The notes below the pieces were generated by a model, which worked only from the letters and a program-made list of their open reading frames with translations, did not search any database and was not told where the DNA came from. Shown here piece by piece: positions 1-11,869 of a DNA stretch of 64,000 nt. Each line of letters opens with the position of its first letter. Position 1 is the stretch's first letter. The stretch spans positions 558,001-622,000 of the forward strand of contig JALRME010000003.1 in assembly GCA_026120035.1 (NCBI GenBank), written 5' to 3'. A program made the position numbers and the translations under genes. The stretch is from Coleophoma eucalyptorum. Its lineage: Eukaryota > Ascomycota > Leotiomycetes > Helotiales > Dermateaceae.

Positions 1-2215
1 TGTGCCAATTTGTCGTGTGTTGTGCAAATCATACCAATACCGGTATCCTGGAACTGAGGTCTTCCAGCACGACCAAAAATTTGAAGAACATCCAGAATCC
101 CAAGGTCGATGAATTTACCTTCCTGGGCACTATAGACTTGGGTGCCTTTGATAATAACAGCTGCAGCTGGTAAGTTGACACCCCAGGCTAAAGTTGCAGT
201 ACAGCAAAGGATCTTTAGTACACCATTTCCGAAGAGTTTCTCCATCAGATTGCGATCTGACCGAGCCATACCTAGAAACCATCGAGTTAGCAGACTACAT
301 ATATAAGGACTAAATAGCTTATAATGGGTATAGGTGCCAGCAAGGACGAAGCACTACTCTGAACAGGAAAAACACAGCCATTTGGCATGATGCCTGTAAA
401 CTCACCAGCATGGTGTATGCCCATTCCTTTAGGTAGTAGTTCCCGCAATTCCTTGCCTCGAGAACTCTTCAAATCTTTGAGAGCAGCTTCGTACTGTGGA
501 TGGTTCGTTGGGTCGAATAAATCCACGCAAACCTGATCAATAGCCTTCTCATACAACATCTTTGCAGTTTTCAATGTATCACTTCTTGAGTGGACAAAAA
601 CCATGATCTGCTTATCCTGCTCGAGCATGAGCCGTACTTTCTCAAAAGCTGTCGTGTCAATATTGTCTCGTGATAATTTAGATCCAGCCTTTCCCTTTAC
701 ACCAATGAAGTGTTGCTCCAGTGGAACAGGGCGAAACGATGCATCGAAATAGAAGAGCCCTGCATATCTATTGACCTTCAAGAAATCGGCAACATCGATG
801 TAGTTGGGAAGTGTGGCAGAGAGGCCAACAATTCGGATGAGGGATTGGGTACTCTCAACCTGTCTCTCTGTCCGTGCTACCAAGCTCTCTAGTACTGAAC
901 CTCGATCATCGTGAAGCATGTGGACTTCATCTATGATGAGCAGCCGAACCTTCTGAACCAACTCTGTGTCTCCTGTTCCTTTTCGTGTTACAACATCCCA
1001 TTTCTCAGGCGTCGTGACAATGATCTGTGTAGCAACGATCTCCTTCTTAGTGAGATGCATATCACCGGTAAGTTCTCGTGCCTGAATACCGAGCCAAGCA
1101 AGACGACGACCAAGCTTCTCCGTAATTTCAGCAGCAAGAGCCTTCATCGGAGCTACGTAAACAATCTTGAAATCTTCGAAATTGACTACGAAATCTGATG
1201 CTTCAGGCTCCTCTGCCGGGCTAGGAGTGACGTTTTGGCCGATTGCATGCAGAATGGTGAGCATAGCAGCATCGGTCTTACCAGCACCAGTAGGAGCACA
1301 AATTAACATGTTCTCGCTGCTTTGATATGCCACTGGGTAAACCAAACTCTGCATACGGTTGAGAGCTTTGTAGCCCTTGAAAGTCTTTCTGCATAGACCA
1401 TCCATACTATCAATTTCAACTAGTTTTCGACCTACTCCGAGAGTACCGACTTTTGCGGCGGGAATAGAATATTCCTCATAAGTTTGGTGTTCTGTTCGCT
1501 CAGTGCCCAGGGGGACAGCATATTTCTTTCCTCTTGAGTCTAGAGTATTTCCAGCAGAGTGAGCTTTATAGACGTGCGGATATTGTGGACCATCTCGGTC
1601 CAAGCTGGGTCCAAGAATAGCATGCTTATGCTCGTAATCCCTCTTTCGCAGAGCCTCCTCTCGCTGGCGTTTTGTCTGGAGCTGTCCAAAAAGGCCATCG
1701 GTCTGGGCTGTTACGAATGGCGAAGGAGCAGTGATTTCCTTGCGATGAGAGATGAGTTCAATAACGAAATCCAGATCATCAAAACCAATGATGTCAGTGA
1801 GTGTAGACTGCAACTCTTCTTCGACGCTATCAGAAGCGAGGAGGGCCATGATCTGCTCTTGAAGATCTTCTCCAGCTAGCCCTTGCTTCCTTGCAGCAAA
1901 GCCAATACACTTGCTCTTAAGCCATGCTGGTCCATAGCCGTCAGAGTTGGCATCAGAAGAACCTAGGAACAAATCCTCGTCCTGATCACTACTGTACAGA
2001 TCTTCCTCGCTGTCACTGATGAAGTCCCATACATCGTCTCCGCTGTTACCAGAAGTAAAGTCTTCATCTTCATCAAAATCTATGTCAGCGCCATAAGAAG
2101 TAGATTTTCCATTTGTGGGTGTTGCAGGCAATTTAAGCTCCGCCAGGGCAGCTCTCATGGCAGCCAGTTGCGTTTGCCATTGAGCCTCGGCCGAGCCGAG
2201 CGCTGAGGGTGACAT
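1..2215 (-). CDS. SLH1: Slh1/ASCC3-type Ski2-like RNA helicase, N-terminal part (cut by window edge)
   Basis: This is the start of a large Ski2-like/Brr2-like helicase. In yeast Slh1 and animal ASCC3 it acts in ribosome quality control, splitting collided ribosomes. Exon 1 runs 2215-406; an intron of 134 nt (405-272, GTGAGT...CTAG) follows, and exon 2 (271-1) runs off the window. Visible are an acidic N-terminal stretch (about residues 45-90), Walker A APTGAGKT near residue 307, DEVH near 430, the SAT motif GLSATLPN, and in exon 2 the arginine-finger motif [11 protein letters not shown]. The first helicase cassette is therefore nearly complete; the second cassette lies outside. Brr2 is an alternative, but the short N-terminus favours Slh1. 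It shares a 362-bp divergent promoter with YKT6. Confidence 0.9.
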
Positions 2216-2577
2216 GACGATGCTGATGTAGAGAACAGCTTCCTTCTGATGAATATAAACAAGTAATTATCAGTTCCAAGTACCAGGAACTGAATATTTT
2301 TATTGATGTCTAGACCTCTCAAAGTGTGACTGTTGCGGTCGTCAATGAAGTGGGATTGCAGGGATCCATTGCTGAACCTTCGGGGAATCTGAGAAGCCGA
2401 TGTGGCGTCTGACGTCCTTTTGACGCTCGTGCTTTAGTTCCCCAGGAGGCAGATATCTTTGGGGATTTGTTTCATACTCATACCCAGACTACTCCTTCCC
2501 CAAGAACAAAGCGTTCTCTTTCAACTCGAACAAACCTTTTTGCGCTCCCAATCTTTGCATCCTTTACCACCGCAAAA
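2216..2577. other. Intergenic: divergent SLH1/YKT6 promoter region
   Basis: Short spacer between two head-to-head housekeeping genes. I see no extra ORF of note and no clear TATA box. Confidence 0.6.
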
Positions 2578-3392
2578 ATGAAGTTGCATTACATTGGAGT
2601 AGGTCGCAACCCTAGCAGAATCCCTTAACTCCAAAGAGGAACGACCCCCGTTGACCGCTATCATCTAGGTGATCAAGAATGAGTCCAAGCCCGCCCACGA
2701 GCTGTGTGCTGAGAAGGAACTCAGCGCATACTCTCGGTTCACCAAGAACAGGTGCGATAGGTATTTTGCAGTGGTGGAATATATGGCTGACCCTTTGTAG
2801 TTATGGCGAATTCATGACCCTATTCAGCAAGACTGTTGCAGAGCGAACGCGACCAGGACAGCGGCAAGATGTAGAGGAGCAAGGTATGGGATATAACTCT
2901 GGAGGAAGCAGACGTGTCGTTAATAGCGATGTGTTCAGATCTTACATTCCACGCCTATGGACGAACCGAGGGAGTCTGTGGTATCATAATATCTGACCAA
3001 AGTTACCCCGCGCTTGTTGCTCACCAACTGCTTTCGAAGGTTGTAGATGAGTTTCTGGCAAAGCACCCACGATCCTCCTGGGCTACATCAAGCCCAACCC
3101 TCGCTTTCCCTGAGTTGAAGGACTATATTGTCAAGTACCAGGACCCACACCAGGCAGATAGCATCATGAAGATCCAAAAGGAGTTGGACGAGACGAAGAT
3201 TGTACTGCACAAGACCATCGAGAGTGTTTTGCAGAGAGGAGAGAAGATTGATGATCTGGTCGCTAAGAGTGATGGATTGAGCGCTCAAAGCAAGATGTTT
3301 TATTGTAAGTTAGGATTTAGGTGGAAAGTAAAGTTGCTAACGGCTTTACAGCACAGGCGAAGAAGCAGAACTCCTGCTGTGTTCTTATGTAG
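2578..3392 (+). CDS. YKT6: Synaptobrevin-like R-SNARE Ykt6
   Basis: Ykt6 is the lipid-anchored R-SNARE of ER-Golgi, Golgi, vacuole and autophagosome fusion. I join five exons: 2578-2598, 2669-2751, 2801-2883, 2939-3304 and 3352-3392, giving 197 residues, close to the usual about 200. The product starts MKLHYIG, has a longin domain ([16 protein letters not shown] region), then the R-SNARE coiled coil with its zero-layer arginine in [12 protein letters not shown]. It ends CCVLM, the double-cysteine prenylation/palmitoylation signal that replaces a membrane anchor. Splice phases all agree. The gene is convergent with GOT1, another ER-Golgi transport gene. Confidence 0.95.
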
Positions 3393-3784
3393 GTGGTTAT
3401 GGCCTTGGCGTTTTCAAACACGGTATCGGATTTCAGCATAGCAGTTCTATACTTTTGCTATTGAGATTGTACATGCGTAGTACTTGGGCGGCCCCTTGCG
3501 TGATTTCTGGGCCGTTGATATAATACAGTGATTTCAAATTCTCGTCCCATGTCTAGAATCTTAAGGTCTTTTATTACTTAGTAGGAAAACGCTTAGCAGC
3601 AATTGCCCAACCCACGCTCATCTTTGATTACTTAAGGTATGCGCTGCAACTCCGATGTAGCCAGACGCCGGGTTGCTACTGATCTTGCACGGTAGTATGC
3701 CTCTTTGTACAATATATTCGTAGATCTTGATGTTCGTCAAATCATTCCCATTCCATTCAGGTCGATTACCCCCATATTTCCAGA
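3393..3784. other. Intergenic: convergent 3' ends of YKT6 and GOT1
   Basis: Shared 3' region between two converging genes; AT-rich stretches suit polyadenylation, but I see no further gene. Confidence 0.5.
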
Positions 3785-4497
3785 CTAGACAGGTAATTCT
3801 TGGTTTCTTCTTGCCATGCCACTTCGATCCACTGCGACGCCAATGTATGGACCAATAACTGGGATGTTTCTTGCGAACCCTGCGATTGTGCCTAGGAAGT
3901 CGCCAAAGAGGATGAAGATGCCATACAGCTCGATCAGGAAACCTACAAGGGGCCAACGCATAAGAATGAGGAGAAGACCACCGAAGAAAGCTGCGGTGCC
4001 CCTCCACTTCTGTCGGCGTGCAAAGAAGAGGCCGGTCTTTTGGGGTCCAATTATAATTGTGAGTCCGATTATGAAGAGAATCTAGGGATTATGAGCTCGT
4101 GTGAGACTTCATGAACAAGAGGACTTACGTTGCCCATAGCAAGCCTGCAAGAAGCACATTAGTAATTGATCCGAAACAAGGTATTATGCAGAAGGGAAGA
4201 CATACATAGCTCTATCGAAGAACAGAAGCACGCCCGCAATCAAGAAGAACCCGCCTGCAGATATCCCGTCAGTGCTGAGCCATGCGCCAATGCACACAGG
4301 ACCAGACTATACATACCGCCGGAGCAAAACGCTACACCGACCTCTGAATATCAAAATGTTAGCAAATGGCCTCTAATAACAAGTGTGCTTGAGGCACAAT
4401 TCGTATTGGCGCAAACGTCATCCTTAACGAGCCAGATGTTACGAAGGGAGGAGAAAGGCGACTTACTCTGCGAATCTGAGAGCCACATGGTAGGCAT
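3785..4497 (-). CDS. GOT1: Got1-like Golgi transport membrane protein
   Basis: Small four-helix membrane protein of the Got1/SFT2-like family, involved in ER-Golgi and Golgi vesicle fusion. Five exons (4497-4467, 4343-4317, 4254-4206, 4144-4129, 4081-3785) give 139 residues, against 138 in yeast. Hallmarks are MWLSDSQKVGVAFCSGG at the start, FFDRAMLAMGNILF, a GPQKT loop, LFGDFLGTI and a C-terminal LPV. Exon 4 is only 16 nt and exon 2 only 27 nt. The start at 4497 (MPTMW) is preferred; the in-frame Met three codons later (4488) matches the yeast start and is equally possible. Confidence 0.92.
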
Positions 4498-5391
4498 GTT
4501 GAACGATGGTTTGCAATCTAAGATCACGTATGTTCGAGCAAAGTAGAGAGCTTCGCGGATGAGGTATGCTTGTGCTAACAAAAGGAGATTGTCGCGTTCT
4601 TATTACAGTATCTTTTTCTTGGGGGAGCCTTCGATAAGGACACGCGAGCTCGTTTAGGAGACGCGCCATCGCGCACCAGCCCAGAGACTGGGGTAACGAA
4701 GTTCGTTTCAAATTTTTCTGCTGGGACTGAGCTTTCTCTCACCATCTTTCCATCAAACAAGCTCTAAGAGCTCCTGTCTCAACAACGAAAGTTGGACCGC
4801 CGAGCTAAGGTCGATTTCTCTGCATACCAGGCCAAGAAGACTACACGTCCTTGAATACTGTTATAAGATTCAGAATGTCTTGTATCGAGGTTTGTTCCCC
4901 CAAAGTTTTATCTGTCGGTAAAGCACTTGATCAAGATATTACACTCCTAAAATTGCCACGACGATCAGAGCATTTGTTCTGGTGACTGAGTTTTATTTTC
5001 TCTATATGCTCTCGGTACCCCGTCATCTTAGGCAGAGACCAAACCTCTTTCACCACCTCTTTTGTGTGGTGGAAAGATCGCGATTAAGCCGGGGCTCACT
5101 CCTGAACCAAGTGTTGAAAGATGCTTGGTGGGTAGAGTGAGCCTGACTTTGTCGGTCAAACATTCTCAAACTAGTCTCTTGCTCCAAGCTTTCAACCTAT
5201 GGACAGGTCCTTACTGTCTGCGCAATCGTGAATAATTGCGGAGTGGTTGCGTGACGTCTCTGAAGAGCACCCCGAAACAATTAAACCCGTTCGTCTGAAT
5301 CATGCTGAGTCCTTATTATGTCCCATATCACAAATTCGATTTGATATCTTCCTGGTGTTATGCTGCAATGCCGTTTTCACATTATCGTCCA
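4498..5391. other. Intergenic: GOT1 upstream region / IES6 3' side
   Basis: About 0.9 kb between two minus-strand genes. It holds the GOT1 promoter and the 3' UTR of IES6. Short ORFs here look like chance. Confidence 0.5.
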
Positions 5392-5970
5392 TCACTTCAG
5401 AATCGTGTGCGCTCCACGCGCCTCCAGGTACTGTTCTGCAACGCCCTGGCCCAATGACCTCACGACACCAAAGACTTCCTTATTATGATACCTCAACCTC
5501 GTTTTCGGATCTGTATATGGCGCGGCTAGGCCTGTAATATCACAGTAGTGCTTGGAATGCGCCAACGAGGGGGCAGATTCGACATTCGTGTACGTGACGT
5601 TTGGCGTAGAATTGAAGCCGTTTGAACGCATGTTTCTCTCTAATACTAGTTTCGAGAGGTTTCTAGATGCTTGCGCAAGATTAGGCTGAAGGGTAGAGCT
5701 CTGGACTGAGCCTGCTGGGGTGCCTTCCCCATCAGTAGATGTCGCTGAATCGTCTGGAAATGGCGTCGCAGCACCACTGTTTTCATGGGTGGCCATTACA
5801 GATGCTTCTTTCCTAGAGGCATCACCCAGAATTGTCTTGATGTTCTTATTGCGACGTTGGTTAGGCTTCCAGGATGGGTTACGGAATGGCTTGGGAACGG
5901 AGTAGATGTCGAGCTGCTCGATAAGTCTGAGATGGGCCCCATCGTCGTCTTTTTGGGGCGGAGGTGGCAT
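5392..5970 (-). CDS. IES6: INO80 chromatin-remodelling subunit Ies6 (YL1_C domain)
   Basis: Single-exon gene of 192 codons. Ies6 binds Arp5 and together they couple INO80 ATPase activity to nucleosome sliding. The C-terminal third carries the YL1_C signature: HYCDITGLAAPYTDPKT, LRYHNKEVF and a C-terminal EARGAHTILK. The N-terminal part contains the conserved fungal PFRNPSWK segment (about residues 28-35) and a Ser/Thr-rich linker. Its partner gene ARP5 lies 1.2 kb away, with DAD4 between. The start MPPPPQ is the first Met in frame. Confidence 0.95.
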   Translation of the reverse strand: MPPPPQKDDDGAHLRLIEQLDIYSVPKPFRNPSWKPNQRRNKNIKTILGDASRKEASVMATHENSGAATPFPDDSATSTDGEGTPAGSVQSSTLQPNLAQASRNLSKLVLERNMRSNGFNSTPNVTYTNVESAPSLAHSKHYCDITGLAAPYTDPKTRLRYHNKEVFGVVRSLGQGVAEQYLEARGAHTILK

Positions 5971-6174
5971 CGTGATAGAAAAGACTTAGCCTTTAGTGGT
6001 TGCGAAGTATGCTAAGAAGAGTGTACTGACGGAATACTACTGAGCTTGGGAGCTGTACTACTTCCTCATTTTGCCGGTGTACACCGCTGTCTTCTGGCTT
6101 TGTTTGGTCCTGACAACAGACGCGCTCACATAATGTTCCTGGATCAATAACAACAAGGCGCAAACACAAAAGCA

Positions 6175-6607
6175 ATGGTAGGTGTGAATCCTTAACACTC
6201 CAATGTGAAAGATGGACTAAACATCTTGGCAGGAAAGTCCTCATGAGCATCAGCAGAATTTGCTGCTATCCCGCATCATCACTAACGTGGTATGGATCTC
6301 TTCGTTCATGCAGCTTTGAGGAAACACTAAAAGCTTGCAGGAGAAGCTCAATGAAGCTATCATGGTCATGAATAAGAATCTTCAGGTTCATCTATTCTGA
6401 TTCCGTTGGCTATTACACTTAGGCTCATTTCACCTTAGGAAGTCAACATCAATAACATGAACGTTGAGCTTGTTGCATCAATGTTTAAGAACTATCAATC
6501 AAATGTTCTCTTTCACCTAGAAGGTTTGTAGAGGTTTCATGACAGTTTCTTGCAGCTTGATTGTCTAACATGTTACAGCAACTGGTGGACTGAAAGAGCC
6601 ATCATGA
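6175..6607 (+). CDS. DAD4: DASH/Dam1 complex subunit Dad4 (5-exon small gene)
   Basis: Dad4 is one of ten subunits of the fungal DASH ring that tethers kinetochores to microtubules. I rebuilt it from exons 6175-6177 (the ATG alone), 6233-6289, 6341-6385, 6439-6523 and 6579-6607. All phases agree and the product is 72 residues, the same length as yeast Dad4. It begins [16 protein letters not shown], contains [13 protein letters not shown] and [18 protein letters not shown], and ends [12 protein letters not shown], as expected for fungal Dad4. Intron 1 has a GACTAAAC branch site. It is divergent from IES6 (204 bp) and upstream of ARP5 on the same strand. Confidence 0.93.
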
Positions 6608-7160
6608 GGTGATCACATCATAGATGGAGCTATGCAAACAAGTCATGACGGCGTTGCAGTACTGCTTTAAAGCATATCAGCCTTTGGAATGGCTATTGCT
6701 TTTGTTTTCTGACGATTGAATGAAATGAACTTAAAACCTTGTCTTGTAATGGTGACCTATATGCCTTATGTGCTTTCCTTCTACAAGCGCAGTTTCTGTC
6801 TATTTGAAAATTAACACTTTTAACTTAAGACGAAAATCCTTGCCTTTGAAGATACACCAATTATCTCAAGCTCTTTTATTCCAGGACCTGAAGCCTTTTG
6901 TTCTGTAGCATATCCTGAAATATGCGGGTTAGACGATTGATTGCTATAGTCAGCCTTGTTTGCAGCCTCGCAGACCAACCTCAAATTCGATGGCGGATTG
7001 CGCTTGACATCTGAGCAGCAGCGTACCGACGTGGCTCTATTCTTAACCTGTTATCATATATGATATTTTACGACTCTTGTTGATAGCTTCTGCTCGCGTT
7101 GTCTACTCGCGTTGGTGATGAGATAACTCCACACACAGGCATATAGTCTGCCACAACAAA
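6608..7160. other. Intergenic: DAD4 3' region and ARP5 promoter
   Basis: AT-rich 553-bp spacer between two plus-strand genes; no other gene seen. Confidence 0.5.
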
Positions 7161-9594
7161 ATGGCACCTTCAGCCATCGATCCCCCAGCGCAAGCTCTAC
7201 AGCAACCTGCTGCTTCACCTCCCACTCTGTACCCAGCAAAGGAGGCACAATTCGAGCGATATGTGGATCCTGATTCAGATGGATATGCAAAGGCAGCTTC
7301 AATGGGCCCGGGAGGGGCAGCAATTGTGATTGACAACGGTATACGAAGCTCCTTGCTCGTTCACTGTTCGCAAGGCACGACTAATGTATCTTAACAGGCT
7401 CATCCACGATCAGAGCAGGTTGGTCCTTTGACAAGGTTCCAAGACTGAATACCATTCCAATATACTCAAAATATCGCGATCGCAAGTACAACAGGACCTA
7501 TTCCTTCGTAGGAGATGATGTGTATGCAGATACCACAGCGCGTGGGCATATGAGAAATGCGTTCGAGGCAGGAACCGGCATCATTAGCAACTGGGATGTT
7601 ATGGAAGCAATATTGGATTATACATTCATCAAACTAGGCATTGATGGGTCAAATGGTCGCGTCGACATGCCCATTGTGATGACAGAAGCACTGGCTAACT
7701 TGCCTTATTCTCGAAAGTGTAAGTGGCCTATCTCAGAGTTGTTCAGGATACCTCTAATATATCGTTTTAGCTATGACTGAGATCATCTTTGAGGCGTATT
7801 CTGCGCCATCATTGGCCTTTGGAATCGATTCTCTTTTTTCCTACCATTACAACAATGGCAAGACAGGGCTGGTTGTCTCCTCTTCCCATAGCTCTACGCA
7901 TTTGATTCCTGTCTTAAACTCCAAGCCTCTTCTAACACAAGCTACGCGGCTCAACTGGGGAGGCTCACAAAGCGCAGAATATTTGCTAAAGCTGATACGT
8001 CTCAAATATCCAACATTTCCAGGCAAGCTGAATGTGACTCAAGCCGAGTACATGATAAGAGATCACTGTTATCTTGCACGAGATTACGACGAAGAGCTGA
8101 GTAAGTATCTTGATTGGACGGGCCTTGAGGATCGAGACCACATCATACAATATCCGTACGTGGAAGAAGTTGTCATTCAAAAGAGCGAAGAAGAGCTCGC
8201 CCGACAGGCAGAAAAACGCAAAGAGAGTGGTCGCCGGTTACAAGAGCAAGCTGCAAAAATGCGACTTGAAAAACTTATGCGAAAGGAACAGGAACTTGAC
8301 TATTTCCGAGATTTGCAAAGTAAGCTCGCCACTGAGAGTAAGAAGGAGATCAAGCGAATGCTTGATAGTGAAGATCTCAAAGATGAAGCTGCACTGGAGA
8401 GAGTAATCAGGGATCTTGACAAGGCCATCAGAAAGGCACGCAACAAGGACCTGGGGGGCCCAGAAGAGGAAGAAGTGGCCGAAGAGCCGGATTTCGGGTT
8501 GTTAGAAGTGCCTGACGAGCAATTAGATGAGGCGGGTATCAAGCAGAAGCGACAGCAAAGGCTCATGAAAGCTGGGTACGACGCTCGAAAGCGGGCCAAA
8601 GCTGAAAAAGAGCAAGAGAAAGCAAGGATTGCGGAAGAGCAACGTCTTGACGATGAGAGACGTGAGAATGACTTCGAAAACTGGGTGGCAGACAGGCGAA
8701 ATGCTCGTGCTGCAATGATCCAAAAGATTAAGGATCGCGAACGTCTCAAGGCTGATTTGGGCAATCGAAAATCCCTTGCCAGTCAGATTAGGATGAAGAG
8801 TATAGCGAATCTCGCCTCAGATAATCCAACCAAAAAGCGGAGACGTGGCGGAGATGATGATAACTTCGGTGCCAACGACGATGATTGGGGGGTGTACCGA
8901 CAAATTGCAACTGGCGAAGGTAGCGACGATGAGGAAGAGGAAGACTTAGGCGCAGGCTTAAAGACACTCGAAGCAGACCTTCTCAAATATGACCCTGATT
9001 TCACCGAGCAGCACACTTTGGACGCACAAACAGACTGGACCAAATCTCTGGTGCACGCCTTTCTTCGAGGCCCACGGCCGTTTGACCCAGCTTCGACTGC
9101 GGAAGCGCACCAGATCCATCTCAATGTCGAACGCATCCGCGTGCCTGAAGTGATCTTCCAGCCTTCAATCGCAGGACTAGATCAAGCAGGTCTCGTCGAT
9201 ATCGCAGCCGACATCTTCACCCACCGACTGAGCAATATCCCGGGAGCTACACAGGATGATTTCCTCAGAGATATTTTCCTTACTGGTGGGAATACATTGT
9301 TCAAAAATTTCGACGAACGCTTGAGAGATGGTTTGATGGCTAACTTGCCAGCGGGCGCACCTCTACATATTCGTCGAGCTAACGATGGGTTGTTGGATGC
9401 ATGGAAGGGCGCAGCCAAATGGGCGAGTGGAAATGGGATGAAAGCAGCAGCTGTTACGCGGGAGGAGTATTTGGAGAAGGGCACTGATTATTTGAAGGTA
9501 AGATTTTATTTAATTTTCTTTTGTTGGTGATTTGAAGAGAGTGTGCTAATTATGCGACTTGCAGGAACATGATCTAGGGAATGTGTTTTCGTAG
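7161..9594 (+). CDS. ARP5: Actin-related protein 5 (INO80 subunit Arp5)
   Basis: Nuclear actin-related protein that forms the Arp5-Ies6 module of INO80. Exons 7161-7338, 7398-7718, 7771-9497 and 9565-9594 give 751 residues. The actin fold starts with the phosphate-1 loop IDNGSSTIRAGW, continues through the SYSKYRDRKYNR and TEALANLPYSR regions, and resumes at FLTGGNTLFKNFDERL (phosphate-2 loop). Between lies a long charged insertion, about residues 260-510, rich in Glu, Lys and Arg and predicted coiled coil. This insertion is diagnostic of Arp5 and contacts nucleosomal DNA and Ies6. The last exon codes only nine residues plus stop (EHDLGNVFS). Confidence 0.95.
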
Positions 9595-10394
9595 AGCTAA
9601 TTATTGAGAGAAGAGTTAAAAAAGCAAACAACTATTGTCGAGGCTTGGAGCTTGTCAAAAGAAGGCGTTTGAAGGATGTAACTGCGAGGCTTTGCCATGT
9701 TGCTTAGGGTAGCGTTGTAGGGTGGAAGGAAAGGGGTATGAATGAGAATATCTTTATGCTGCAAACTTCTTCTCCATGAAATATGAGTCTACTATCAGCA
9801 GCGTGTTCATTCACGATGCCCACAGAGTCGGTGATGGATTTTAGTCGCTGCATCTAGCCTTTATTTTGAGCTGCCATATTTCAGTCGTTGCCCCAAAACA
9901 CTATAGCTTAATTCTGTATCCGGATCTCTTTTATTACAATGTTTTGAACTGAAGACCATTCCATTTTCACAAAACAGTGCACGAGTGGACGCTTCTTGAT
10001 TGAAAAGGTGAGATGAACCTGGTATTTTCATGAACCATGAGCTACGTGAATACGTAAACGCCAGTTACAGTACAGACCACCCATTCAATGACCTAAAGCG
10101 AGAAGATCTCGTCCCTCATGAATGAATGGTCCTTGTCCTTGGGACAGGCCAGCAAAACAAGAGGAAAATAAACGACGATGCTGCAAGTACGCCAGGCCAT
10201 AATACCGAGGTAGGAAGGCCGAAAGAACAGAAACCCCCCTTGCAAGTAAGACAGAGCGAAATCTTGTATTACTCTTGAACGCCATTATGCCAATCCACAA
10301 ATTACAAACGAACACGAAAGGAAAACTGAGACATGTTGATCGCCGTTATACCCGTATTTTGTGACTCCTTGGTGATAAAACGAAAGATCAACAA
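9595..10394. other. Intergenic: convergent ARP5/kapC 3' region
   Basis: 0.8 kb between converging genes. It presumably holds both 3' UTRs; no gene recognised. Confidence 0.5.
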
Positions 10395-11869
10395 TTACAT
10401 GGACATACTTGTAGGCAAGCCATCAGCACGCAGTTGGCGACTGATCTCCTCATCCGGGTCCTCAGACTCCTTGGTAATAAATGGCTTTCCGGTTCCTGCG
10501 TTCAATACGTTGGCAGCAAGTCTAGCGGCAGCGGAAGCCTGGTGCGAGCTCATGGGAGCGAGAGGTGCAGCAGGAGGAGGAGCATGTGCAGAGCCTACAT
10601 TAGAGCGTGGATCTTGCATTGGTGCATCATGCCGAGTTGGTGCTGGATGAGAGAGGTTGACATTCGGCGGTGGTTGCGGGTACTCGCCCTGCGACTCGAT
10701 AAGCCGGGATTGGAGATGGATGATGTACTCGCGCAAGCTGTAGTTCTCCGACTGAATTGACTTGTAGTTTTCCTCCAGGGAGTGAAGCTCACGGACTTGC
10801 TCCTCAAGCTTCTTAATGTATCCTTCCTTGCGCTGGCGAAATGCTCGCTGTTTCCAAATGACCCAAAGGTTAGTTATGTAAGCAAGGTTGTGCGGTCGTG
10901 ATTTTTGGGGATCTTGATGACATGAGAATTGACAAAGCAAAGGACAGGAACCTCCAAAAATTCTCTTTCTGCTTCGTCCTTTTTTGCGACAAACATCTCC
11001 CTTTCACCTAACAACGAAACCACGGAAATTTTGCGCGACTACGGATCGCACCTTGCAATCGCGAAAAGAAAATGCTACATACCTGAGCAGCTCGGTTTTG
11101 CGCCGCACGCTTCGATTGCGACAGTTCACGCTTGCCTCCCTTTCCACCCATGCCATCATCATCACCGCTGGCATTGCTGTTACCCATCATTCCGGGGCCA
11201 GTAGGACCACCGATTGCCGGGTCGATATTGCTATGGTCGTGAGGACTTGCGCTACTTGAAGGTGGAACGTCGCTATATCCATGCGTCGGTGGATGCGCAC
11301 CGTGATGCTGTTGATGTTGCTGCGCTTGTGGCGAGATGGCGGCTGCAAGTTGCGCTCTCAAGTCTGAAAGAGACGCAAAAGAGCTCATGTCAGCTTCGGT
11401 TCACGTACATACATACTCTGCCATATATATATTCAGCAGCGGCATCCGGAGGCAACAAGCCAGTCCTTTCTGCGTTCTAGGATGCTGCTGCGATACGAAC
11501 TAGAGGGTATTGGGGGGAAGGAAAGAAAGTTCTTGGGTGCTTTGCTAATCGTACCTTGATCCGCACTCATCTCCTGCGTCACAGTCAGCCATACAATCTT
11601 CCGCGTCCCATACAACGGTGGGTTTGGAAGAGAAGGAAAGGAAGGGGAGTACAGCGCGGCGACGAGAAGCGCCTCTCAGGTCCTACTCTAGCTAGCTCCA
11701 AGGATATCTCGGATTACGAGAGCTTCCACCAGCCCCGAAAGCGCGCAGTGAGAGGTCTTGGGGTGTGAGAGGAAGGGGAGGGGTCCACCAAGATGACCTG
11801 TGAGAGATAGGTACTTACATTGTTGCCCATATTTGCAACCGGCGCGGGCGCGGGTGCGATGGACTGCAT
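10395..11869 (-). CDS. kapC: bZIP transcription factor, KapC / AP-1-like
   Basis: Four exons (11869-11819, 11573-11555, 11363-11083, 10847-10395) give 267 residues. The N-terminus MQSIAPAPAP, then Gln/His-rich and DPAIGG segments, precedes a basic region KRAAQNRAAQRAFRQRK that spans the exon 3/4 junction. The leucine zipper follows (KLEEQVRELHSLEENY, LREYIIHLQSRLIESQG). The NxxAQxxFR signature is that of fungal Yap/AP-1 type bZIPs, and the region after the zipper resembles Aspergillus KapC. Exon 2 is just 19 nt. Yap-type cysteine-rich redox domains are not seen, so a role in oxidative stress should not be assumed. The Met at 11569 in exon 2 is an alternative start. Confidence 0.85.

Noticed and set aside
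8300..8764. 154-codon antisense ORF in ARP5
   Set aside because: Ser-rich shadow of the charged Arp5 insertion.
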